Part shown: piece after piece, positions 22,839-29,628 of the stretch
Layout: each line of letters opens with the position of its first letter
Position numbering within the stretch: position 1 is the first letter of the stretch
NCBI GenBank assembly: GCA_025361885.1
Contig: JANYJF010000067.1
Span: forward strand, 1-37,287
Direction of reading: 5' to 3'
From: Coriobacteriia bacterium
Lineage (GTDB): Bacteria; Actinomycetota; Coriobacteriia; Anaerosomatales; PALSA-660
Length of the DNA stretch: 37,287 nt
The notes under the pieces: generated by a model
Database searches by the model: none
Told to the model about the DNA's origin: nothing
Seen by the model: the letters and a program-made list of their open reading frames with translations, nothing else
Made by a program: the position numbers and the translations under genes

Positions 22839-24152
22839 ATGAACAACTACCTCTGGGAACTTATCGGCATCCTGGCTCTCATCCTGTTGAACGGGTTCTT
22901 CGCAGCTGCGGAGATCGCGCTGGTATCCGTGCGCCGCGCCGCGCTGACGGCCGAGGCGGCCCGGGGCTCGGCCGGCGCCAAGGCCGCGATCCGATTGCTC
23001 GACGATCCCACGCGCCTGCTCTCGGCGACACAGGTGGGCATCACGCTGATCGGCTTCACGGCGTCGGCTGCCGCGGCGGTCACGCTGGCGACGCCCGTGG
23101 CCGCGTGGCTGCGCACGCTGGGCGTACCGTGGGTCGACCGGGCCTCGGCCGCCCTGGGGGTCGCACTCGTCACAGTCGCCATCACGTACGTGACGCTCGT
23201 TCTTGGCGAGCTGGCGCCCAAGCGACTCGGGCTGCAGAGGGCCGTGGCCGTGGCGAAGGCGGCCGCCATCCCCCTGGATTGGCTGGCCACCGCCGTCACG
23301 CCCGTGATCTGGGTGCTCGCCCGGTCGACGGATGCGGTGGCCGCGCTCATCGGGGTCCGGCGGGGGCAGGGTGGCCCCGGCGTGACCGAAGAGGAGATCA
23401 AACTTCTGGTCACCGAGCAGGGCAGTCTGCTCGACGAGGAGAAGCGCATGATCCATGAGATCTTCGAGTTGGGCGACACCGTCGCTCGCGAGGTGATGGT
23501 GCCGCGGGTCGACCTCTCGCTGCTCCAGGACACCGAGACCGCGGCCTCGGCGTACTCGGTCTTCCGGCGCACGGGCCGGTCGCGCATCCCCGTCTTCCAC
23601 GGCGACCCAGACACCATCGTGGGCATCGCGCTCATGAAGGACGTGGTCGAGCCGATCGCCGAGGGTCGGGGTGAGGAGCCTTTGACCGACCACATGCGCC
23701 CGCCATCGTTCGTGCCCGAGACCAAGCCGATCATCGACTTGCTCGGCGAGATGCGCCGGGCGAGGAGCCACATGGTGATCGTGGTCGACGAATACGGCGG
23801 CACGGCCGGAGTCGTCACCATCGAAGACATCGTCGAGGAGGTCATCGGCGAGGTCGCGGACGAGTTCGATCGCGACCATGCGTTCGTGACGGCGATCGGT
23901 GAGGGCTCGTGGCTCGTGGACGGCCGCCTTCCCGTCGACGACGCACGGGAGCGACTCGGATTGCCCGTCGAGGATGCGGAGGAGTACGACACCCTCGCCG
24001 GCTGGGTGCTGTCGGAACTCGGGCACATACCGGTGGCGGGCGAGAGCACCCGGGTCGGCGAATTCGAGATACGCGTCGCCACCGTCCGCCGCCGTCGCAT
24101 CGCGCGATTGCGGGTCACACGGATCGCCGACCAGTCCGACCGGGAGGACTAG
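22839..24152 (+). CDS. CNNM/CorC (HlyC/CorC) family transporter with CBS pair
   Basis: 437 residues. The DUF21 membrane domain (1-~190, starting LIGILALILLNGFFAAAEIALVSVRR) contains the CNNM signature AAAEIAL and ELAPKRLGLQ. A tandem CBS domain (about 205-335) holds REVMVPRVDLSLL and VVDEYGGTAGVVTIEDIVEEVIGE. The C-terminal CorC_HlyC domain (about 350-430) holds WLVDGRLPVDDARERLG. CNNM/CorC proteins export or sense Mg2+ (some move Co2+ or Na+), with ATP-Mg bound at the CBS pair. ATG 22839 lacks a ribosome-binding site but stands 7 nt after an extended -10, so translation is probably leaderless. It is the first gene of a six-gene operon; the next start is one base past its stop. Confidence 0.92.
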   Translation: MNNYLWELIGILALILLNGFFAAAEIALVSVRRAALTAEAARGSAGAKAAIRLLDDPTRLLSATQVGITLIGFTASAAAAVTLATPVAAWLRTLGVPWVDRASAALGVALVTVAITYVTLVLGELAPKRLGLQRAVAVAKAAAIPLDWLATAVTPVIWVLARSTDAVAALIGVRRGQGGPGVTEEEIKLLVTEQGSLLDEEKRMIHEIFELGDTVAREVMVPRVDLSLLQDTETAASAYSVFRRTGRSRIPVFHGDPDTIVGIALMKDVVEPIAEGRGEEPLTDHMRPPSFVPETKPIIDLLGEMRRARSHMVIVVDEYGGTAGVVTIEDIVEEVIGEVADEFDRDHAFVTAIGEGSWLVDGRLPVDDARERLGLPVEDAEEYDTLAGWVLSELGHIPVAGESTRVGEFEIRVATVRRRRIARLRVTRIADQSDRED

Positions 24153-24153
24153 C

Positions 24154-24741
24154 ATGGAGCAGCGCACTCTGTATCGCAGCCGGCAGGACCGCATGCTCGC
24201 GGGAGTGTGCGGCGGACTCGGAGACTACTTCCGACTCGACCCGACGCTCGTCAGGCTCATCTTCGTCCTGCTGGCGATGTTCACAGGCGTTGGCATCCTC
24301 GCCTATGTGGCGCTGTGGATCGTGGTTCCGGAGGAAGGGGGCCGACCGTTGTACGAGCAATGGAAGTCCGAGGGGGGCACCCCGCCCGTTGCACCGCAGA
24401 GCGCCCGGGCAGACGTGCAGCAAGGAGGCGGAGCGGTGCCCGAGACTCCCGGCGCATCCGCACCAGCAACCGCACCCGCACCCGAGTCCCCGACGGCGGC
24501 CGCGAGCGCCGGCGGACCGGTGCCCGTCGCGGGCGCCTCGACCGTGCGTCCTGAGGACTGGCGCTACCCGGAGGACCTCCGTCGCGGAGGCGTGATCCCC
24601 GGTGTCATTCTGGTGGTGGTCGGCGCGCTCTTCCTCGTCAATATGCTGTTCCCGCAACTGCGGCTCGACATCTGGAAGCTGTGGCCGGTCATCCTCATCG
24701 CCATAGGCGTCGGCATGATGTTCCGGCCGAGGAGGCGCTAG
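24154..24741 (+). CDS. PspC-domain protein with C-terminal LiaF-type membrane domain
   Basis: 195 residues. The N-terminal PspC domain (about 5-65) reads LYRSRQDRMLAGVCGGLGDYFRLDP, then LVRLIFVLLAMFTGVGILAYVALWIVVPEE. A Pro/Ala/Gly-rich linker (about 75-130) follows. The C-terminal DUF5668/LiaF-type membrane hairpin (about 145-190) reads GVIPGVILVVVGALFLVNML and WPVILIAIGVGMMF. PspC proteins sense envelope stress or membrane state; in Actinobacteria PspC-like modules are also fused to kinases. It lies one base after the CNNM gene and four before the next. The downstream protein at 25667-26116 has the same two modules in reverse order. Confidence 0.88.
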   Translation: MEQRTLYRSRQDRMLAGVCGGLGDYFRLDPTLVRLIFVLLAMFTGVGILAYVALWIVVPEEGGRPLYEQWKSEGGTPPVAPQSARADVQQGGGAVPETPGASAPATAPAPESPTAAASAGGPVPVAGASTVRPEDWRYPEDLRRGGVIPGVILVVVGALFLVNMLFPQLRLDIWKLWPVILIAIGVGMMFRPRRR

Positions 24742-24745
24742 CCCA

Positions 24746-25651
24746 GTGGCTGCCAAACGCGTCATGAGTGGGCTGACGCTGGCCACGATCGGCGGCATCC
24801 TGCTCGCGAATCAGCTTGGCTACCTGCCTTGGAGCGTGTGGGGCTCGATCCTGTCGCTGTGGCCGGTGTGGGTGATCTCGGCGGGCATAGACGTCATCGG
24901 CGCGAGCCTCAAGAGCCCCGCGGTCCGCGTGCTGTCCGGCCTCGTGTTCATCGCGGCGCTCCTGTACGGCGCACTGGCGGCTCCAGCGGGCGGCCTGTGG
25001 ATGGGGCCATTCGGTGGCGATCCGTTCAGCCTGCGCGCCGCGCATAGCAGTAGCATCAGGGAGGCGAGCGCGTCCATCACGGCAGGCGCCACGGAGCTGA
25101 CGGTGGGCGGCGGCGGCGACCTTGCGTCGGCGTCCGGGCGTGCGCCCACGGGTGACAAGCCCACCCTCGACTGGAGCGAGTCAGGCAGGACCGCTCAGGT
25201 CACCATCGCGAACGCCGGGACCGCAGGCGTGGTGGTCCCGGGCGTGCGCGGGACCACGATGGACGTGCTTCTCGACAGCTCGGTGCGATGGGCCTCGCTC
25301 AAGGTCGACGCGGGCGCAGCTCAGGGGCGCATCGATCTGTCCGGACTGAGGGCCGACCAGGTGGCGGTGCATTGCGGTGCTTCGGACATCACCGTCCGCT
25401 TCGGCGCCAACGGCCCGGTCACGGCCACGATCGACAGCGGGGTGTCCAACGTGGTCGTTCAGTTGCCGCGAGGCGTTCCGGCCGAGGTGCGGCTGGATGG
25501 CGGTCTGACCAACGCGACCACGAGCGGTGATGTCATGCAGGTGAGCCGCAGTATCGGCGGAGGCCTGTGGCGCACCAACGACAAGGAGAACCCCGTAATC
25601 CGCGTCACGGTCAAGGCTGGGCTGGCCAACCTATCCATCGAACGTTTCTAG
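24746..25651 (+). CDS. LiaF/DUF5668-type membrane protein with beta-rich 'toastrack'-like domain
   Basis: 301 residues from GTG 24746. The N-terminal DUF5668-type membrane part (about 1-85, TLATIGGILLANQLGYLPW, LWPVWVISAGIDVIGASLK, VLSGLVFIAALLYGALA) is followed by a ~200-residue extracytoplasmic beta-rich domain. That domain has repeated short strands (ASITAGATELTVGGGGDLA, MDVLLDSSVRWASLKVDAGAAQG, DQVAVHCGASDITVRFG) ending in VTVKAGLANLSIERF, the pattern of LiaF/DUF2154 or DUF4097 adhesin-like domains. LiaF is the negative regulator of the LiaRS envelope-stress system, but no LiaRS pair lies here, so it may be a PspC-side stress sensor. Tightly packed between two PspC genes. Confidence 0.82.
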   Translation: MAAKRVMSGLTLATIGGILLANQLGYLPWSVWGSILSLWPVWVISAGIDVIGASLKSPAVRVLSGLVFIAALLYGALAAPAGGLWMGPFGGDPFSLRAAHSSSIREASASITAGATELTVGGGGDLASASGRAPTGDKPTLDWSESGRTAQVTIANAGTAGVVVPGVRGTTMDVLLDSSVRWASLKVDAGAAQGRIDLSGLRADQVAVHCGASDITVRFGANGPVTATIDSGVSNVVVQLPRGVPAEVRLDGGLTNATTSGDVMQVSRSIGGGLWRTNDKENPVIRVTVKAGLANLSIERF

Positions 25652-25666
25652 GAGGTCGACAGCCAC

Positions 25667-26116
25667 GTGAGTGACGGCGATCGGAATCCAGGACGCACGG
25701 ACCTCGCACGGTTCCTGGGGATCGGGCTCGTGATGCTGGGTGCTTTCTTCTTGGCGCGCCAGTTCTTGCCAGCATGGTTCGACACGTATTGGGGACTTGC
25801 CACGCGCGCGATGTGGCCGCTCGCCATCATCGCGCTCGGCGCGGCGCTCATCCTCTCCGCCGGCAAGCAGTTCCGCCTGCGCGGGCCGCTTCCCGGTTCG
25901 CGCTTGTACCGCGCCCGGCGCGACCGCTGGGTGACGGGGGTGCTCGGTGGGCTCGGGCACTACCTGGGGGTCGACCCCGTGGTGCTGCGTCTCGCCTTCA
26001 TCGCCATCTCGCTGCTGGCCGGATTCTGGCCGGGCATCGTGGCGTACGTGGTGATGGCGTTCGTGGTGCCGGAGGAGCCGGCGGACGCCGGAAGCCCTCC
26101 GGTCGCTGGAGCGTGA
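25667..26116 (+). CDS. PspC-domain protein with reversed module order
   Basis: 149 residues from GTG 25667 (AGGAGG 11 nt upstream). The N-terminal LiaF/DUF5668-type hairpin (about 12-70) reads FLGIGLVMLGAFFLARQFLP and WPLAIIALGAALILSAG. The C-terminal PspC domain (about 83-140) reads LYRARRDRWVTGVLGGLGHYLGVDPVVLRLAFIAISLLAGF, then VPEEP. This is the mirror order of the protein at 24154-24741. PspC domains span the membrane and act in envelope-stress sensing. The pair probably form a complex with the LiaF-like protein encoded between them. The stop overlaps a GTG of the amidohydrolase frame. Confidence 0.88.
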   Translation: MSDGDRNPGRTDLARFLGIGLVMLGAFFLARQFLPAWFDTYWGLATRAMWPLAIIALGAALILSAGKQFRLRGPLPGSRLYRARRDRWVTGVLGGLGHYLGVDPVVLRLAFIAISLLAGFWPGIVAYVVMAFVVPEEPADAGSPPVAGA

Positions 26117-26121
26117 CGCCC

Positions 26122-27066
26122 ATGGTCGCGACGAGACCGAAGCGCAGCAGCCTCGACCCCGCGCCGCCCAGCAAGCCGGGCGACGTCATCGACGCGCACA
26201 CCCACCTGTTCACCGTGGGCTTGCTGACGGAGATGCTCGAGTCGATGCCGAACCCGCCCGCGCGCTTCCGCGAGGGGCTCAAGAACCGCAAGTGGGGCCG
26301 CCGCGGGACCGATGTCCTGCCCGATCTGACGCCCGAGCAGGCGGCGTGCTGGTATCTCGAGCGTCTTGAGGCAGCGGGTGTCTCTCGCGCGGTCGTGATG
26401 TCGGTGGCTCCGGATAATCAGTGGACGCGCGATTTCCTCGTGGCCGCCAAAGGGCACGTACTGGCGCTGTGCAACATCGACCCGTTCGATCCCTCGGGGC
26501 CGGAGCTGCTGGAGCGCGAGGTGGCCGTCGGGTTCCGAGGCGTCAAGCTGTACCCCGTGAACCGCTGCTACCGGCTGTCCGACCCGGCGTGCCGCCCCTT
26601 CTTCGACAAGGTGGCGGAGCTCGGCGTCGCCGTCACCATCCACTACGGCGTGACCGTGGACCCCACGGGCGACCTTCGCTACGCGGACCCGCTCGACCTC
26701 TCCCCGGTGGCGCGCGACTACCCGGACACCCCGTTCGTGATCGCGCACTTCGGTGCCGGGTGGCTGCAGCAGGTGCTCCAGCTGGCGTACCAGTGCAAGA
26801 ACGTGTGCGTGGACTCGTCGGGGACCAACAACTGGATGGACTACCACGTCCCCAAGATGACGCTGCCCGAGGTGTTCGAGCGTGCGCTGACGGCGATGGG
26901 CCCCGAACGGGTGTTGTTCGGGACCGACTCCGGAACCACGGCGCCCTACCGCACCTGGATCGCGTACGCGCAGCGCCGCACGCTCGAGGAGATGGGCCTG
27001 TCCGACCACGACCGGGACCTGATCCTGCGCGGCAACGCGGTGCGCATCTTCAAGATCGACGAGTGA
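26122..27066 (+). CDS. Amidohydrolase_2 family metal-dependent hydrolase
   Basis: 314 residues from ATG 26122; a GTG at 26113, overlapping the previous stop, would add three. TIM-barrel amidohydrolase motifs: DAHTHLF with the metal-binding HxH near residue 26, FRGVKLYPV, TIHYGV (His after strand 5), IAHFGAGW (His after strand 6) and FGTDSG (catalytic/metal Asp after strand 8). These match the Amidohydrolase_2 branch, whose members are hydrolases or decarboxylases of small organic acids; the substrate is open. The protein is probably cytoplasmic. CTGGAG stands about 10 nt before the ATG. It is the fifth gene of the operon starting at 22839. Confidence 0.87.
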   Translation: MVATRPKRSSLDPAPPSKPGDVIDAHTHLFTVGLLTEMLESMPNPPARFREGLKNRKWGRRGTDVLPDLTPEQAACWYLERLEAAGVSRAVVMSVAPDNQWTRDFLVAAKGHVLALCNIDPFDPSGPELLEREVAVGFRGVKLYPVNRCYRLSDPACRPFFDKVAELGVAVTIHYGVTVDPTGDLRYADPLDLSPVARDYPDTPFVIAHFGAGWLQQVLQLAYQCKNVCVDSSGTNNWMDYHVPKMTLPEVFERALTAMGPERVLFGTDSGTTAPYRTWIAYAQRRTLEEMGLSDHDRDLILRGNAVRIFKIDE

Positions 27067-27085
27067 CTGGCAAAGGAGCCCGGCG

Positions 27086-27901
27086 ATGAGCGAGACCACC
27101 AAGGCGGGGTTCGGCGGCGAGGAACGTGCCGACAGCTACGACCGGTTCGTCGACTGGGACAAGCGGCTCGCGCGTGAGGCGCCTCTCTTCCGATCCCTGT
27201 TCGAGCGCGAGAGCGTGGCCCGGGTGGTCGACGTGGGCTGCGGCACCGGCAAGCACGCCATCATGTTCGCGACCTGGGGCCTGCAGGTCACCGGCGTCGA
27301 TCCGGACCCGTCGATGTTGGCCCAGGCGCGCGTCAACGCGGCCGCCGGTGCGGCCGCGAGCGAGATCGACGAGCACGGCGGCTCGCTCGTGTTCGAGGCG
27401 GGCGGGTTCGGCGGGCTGGCGGCGCTCGGAGTCGGGCCCGTGGACGCGATCACGTGCACGGGCAACGCGCTGCCGCACGTGGAGGGTCATGCGGGCCTGC
27501 GCACGGCACTCGCGGACTTCGCCGCCGTGCTGCGGCCGGGGGGCGTGGTGGTTCTCCACCTGCTCAACCACGAGCGGCTCATGCGATCGGGCGCGCGGTC
27601 GATGCCGCCGGTGGTCCGCGACCTCCCCTCAGGCACGACCGTGTTCCTTCGCGTGATCGACCGCACCCCCGACGACTCCGCTCTGCTCTTCGACTTCATC
27701 ACGCTGACACGGGATCCCGATGGCGGCCGGTGGGTCGTGGAGTCCCGGCGCTCGCCGCACACAGCCCTGCCGGCGCCTCTGCTGGCCGAGGAGCTGGATT
27801 CAGCGGGATTCGTGCGGGTCGAGTTCTTCGGCGACCATACCGGCCGGCCGCTCGACGTCGAGCGCGACGAGTCTGTGATCGTCGTAGGGTGGCTCGGGTA
27901 G
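27086..27901 (+). CDS. SAM-dependent class I methyltransferase
   Basis: 271 residues. Motif I VVDVGCGTGKHAIMFA (about 47-62), motif II VTGVDPDPSMLAQAR, motif post-II AITCTGNALPHVEG, motif III FAAVLRPGGVVVLHLLN. The C-terminal half is beta-rich (VESRRSPHTALPAPLLAEELDSAGF), as in small-molecule methyltransferases of the Methyltransf_25/11 kind. The methyl acceptor is unknown. ATG 27086 has AAAGGAG 7 nt upstream and is 19 bp after the amidohydrolase stop, so it is the last gene of the operon. It converges on rlmA with 73 bp between them and no clear terminator. Confidence 0.88.
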   Translation: MSETTKAGFGGEERADSYDRFVDWDKRLAREAPLFRSLFERESVARVVDVGCGTGKHAIMFATWGLQVTGVDPDPSMLAQARVNAAAGAAASEIDEHGGSLVFEAGGFGGLAALGVGPVDAITCTGNALPHVEGHAGLRTALADFAAVLRPGGVVVLHLLNHERLMRSGARSMPPVVRDLPSGTTVFLRVIDRTPDDSALLFDFITLTRDPDGGRWVVESRRSPHTALPAPLLAEELDSAGFVRVEFFGDHTGRPLDVERDESVIVVGWLG

Positions 27902-27974
27902 GGACGCTGTAACTGACGGGTGTCACGTCCTACCGAGTGGAACGCCTGTCTCGGGGCCCTGACGGCCGCGGATA

Positions 27975-28820
27975 CTAGCGCACCCGATACACTCCGACCC
28001 GCACGGAGGCCGTGACGGTCACCGGCTCGGGAAGCGCCGCAATCCTGCCGGCCAGCTGCTCGGGCGTGATGTGCCGGGAGCTGGGACCCATGCGCACGAG
28101 CAGCGAGACCTCAGCGTGCGACAGGGGCATCTCGAACTCGACCGCCGCCTGCTCCCGCACCTTGAAGGACCCGCCGAGCGAATCATCGAGCCGCTCGTCC
28201 TTGTGCTCGTCGACGCTCACAAGCCCGAGAACGCCCACGAGCTCCTTGAGATGCTGTCCGGCCGGTGTCACCACGATCAGCGATCCGCCCGGCGCCAGCA
28301 GCCGCGCGAACTCCGCGGCGTTGCGAGGCGAGAAGATGTCGAGAACGAGCGCCGCTGCGCCGGTCCGGATGGGGAGCCGCTTCCAGGTGTCGCACACGAT
28401 CGAGCCGATCCGGTCGTGGGCGTGCGCCGCGCGCCGCGCCGCGGTCGCGGATATGTCGAGAGCGATCCCCCGGCGGTCAGGGAGGGCGTCGAGGACTCGT
28501 GCGAGGTAGTACCCCGGCCCGGCGCCGGCGTCGACGACGCAGGTGTCGTTGGCCGTCGCACCCGACGCCAGCTCCGCGGCCGCGGCCACTGCGTCGGCGA
28601 TCGGCGAGTACCGGCCGCTTCCCAGGAAGGCGGCGCGCGCCTCGATCATCTCGGCGGTGTCGGCCGTGTGCGGGCGCGCGCGGCCGGGCAGAAGGTTCAC
28701 GTATCCCTGTCGTGCCACGTCGAAGGAGTGCTTGTTCTCGCACGCGAGCGTGGGGCCGACGAGCTCCAGGCTCTCCCCACAAACCGGGCAGGCGAGGAGG
28801 GGGGTCACGTCTGTCAGCAT
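27975..28820 (-). CDS. rlmA: RlmA-family 23S rRNA (guanine-N1)-methyltransferase
   Basis: 281 residues. The N-terminal zinc finger CPVC (11-14) with CENKH, followed by FDVARQGYVNLLPG, is the diagnostic RlmA start. The SAM domain holds VVDAGAGPGYYL, IALDISATAARRAA and DIFSPRNAAEFARLLAPGG. The family methylates N1 of a guanine in helix 35 of 23S rRNA: G745 for RlmA(I), or G748 for RlmA(II)/TlrB, which gives tylosin resistance. Which site is used here cannot be read from the sequence. The start overlaps the maf stop (TGATG), so both are on one transcript. Confidence 0.88.
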   Translation of the reverse strand: MLTDVTPLLACPVCGESLELVGPTLACENKHSFDVARQGYVNLLPGRARPHTADTAEMIEARAAFLGSGRYSPIADAVAAAAELASGATANDTCVVDAGAGPGYYLARVLDALPDRRGIALDISATAARRAAHAHDRIGSIVCDTWKRLPIRTGAAALVLDIFSPRNAAEFARLLAPGGSLIVVTPAGQHLKELVGVLGLVSVDEHKDERLDDSLGGSFKVREQAAVEFEMPLSHAEVSLLVRMGPSSRHITPEQLAGRIAALPEPVTVTASVRVGVYRVR

Positions 28821-29515
28821 CAGCAGGTACCGCCGATCTTCAGATTCGATGGGGAAGGCCCGATCAGGCGAGGACCCAACCGGCAGGTGACGCCGCGCGC
28901 GACGTCACACGTACATACAGGGGACTCCGCGTCCGCGAGCCCGCCTTCACGCAGCGCCGCGAACAGGTGGCACAGAGGCAGCCCCGCGACGTTCTGGAAG
29001 CACTGGTCGAGCGCCACGGAGGCCAGGTGGGACTCGATGTTGTAGGCGCCCGCGCAGCCGAGCAGCTCGCCCTTGTTCTCCCACGTTCGCACGTCGTCGG
29101 CCGAGAGTTCGCGCATCAGCACGGGCGTCACCACGGGAAAGGTCGCAGGTTCGTCTTCGCCCGGCCACAGCAGCGCGACCCCTGTCACCACCTCGTGCGT
29201 GCGGCCCGAGAGCGCGCGAAGCATGCGGCGGGCATCGTCGAGGTCACGGGGCTTGCCGAGTACGCGGTCGTCCAACACGACGATCGTGTCACAGGCGATG
29301 ACGGCCGAGGCGGGGTCTCCGTCGACGCCGTCGCACGCTGCCAGCGCCTTGTCCGCCGCCAGAGCGCACGCGAGCGCCGGCGGGTCGGCTGACAGCGGGC
29401 CGTCCATGTCCTCGGGGGTGTCGGTGGCGCACACCTCGTACGGCAGACCCAGCCACGCCAGCAGGCGGCGGCGGCGCGGGGATGCGGAAGCGAGGAGGAG
29501 ACGGGCGGTCGGCAT
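28820..29515 (-). CDS. maf: Maf-family nucleotide pyrophosphatase with Cys-containing C-terminal extension
   Basis: 231 residues. LLLASASPRRRRLLAWLGL is the Maf signature, then VIACDTIVVLDDRVLGKP (catalytic Asp and Lys) and AGAYNIES. Maf/YhdE enzymes hydrolyse dTTP, UTP or modified nucleotides, cleaning the nucleotide pool. The family is usually about 190-200 residues; here about 30 extra C-terminal residues carry Cys in CTCDVARGVTC and a final GGTC, a possible metal or thiol site. The start at 29515 has no ribosome-binding site but follows an extended -10 by 7 nt, suggesting a leaderless message. A Met 15 codons upstream is less likely. Confidence 0.88.
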   Translation of the reverse strand: MPTARLLLASASPRRRRLLAWLGLPYEVCATDTPEDMDGPLSADPPALACALAADKALAACDGVDGDPASAVIACDTIVVLDDRVLGKPRDLDDARRMLRALSGRTHEVVTGVALLWPGEDEPATFPVVTPVLMRELSADDVRTWENKGELLGCAGAYNIESHLASVALDQCFQNVAGLPLCHLFAALREGGLADAESPVCTCDVARGVTCRLGPRLIGPSPSNLKIGGTC

Positions 29516-29522
29516 GGTCAGG

Positions 29523-29531
29523 ATGATAGCA
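29523..29531 (-). promoter_or_regulatory. Extended -10 before maf (leaderless)
   Basis: On the minus strand TGC-TATCAT is followed by 7 nt and the maf ATG. No ribosome-binding site is present. A CATAAT (29550-29555) on the plus strand may be the -10 of the divergent HEAT-like gene. Confidence 0.45.
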
Positions 29532-29628
29532 CCGGTGGGAGAAACGCCGCATAATCGCACTATGACACGCCGGGACGCTCGCGGGCCCGCGTGGGGGAGC
29601 GTCTCGACGAGAGGGAGGGGTCACCGCG

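Noticed and set aside
22668-24194. N-terminal extension of the HEAT-like protein opposite the CNNM gene
   Set aside because: It is the antisense shadow of the CNNM coding sequence. The shared N-terminal domain starts just after GTG 22667.
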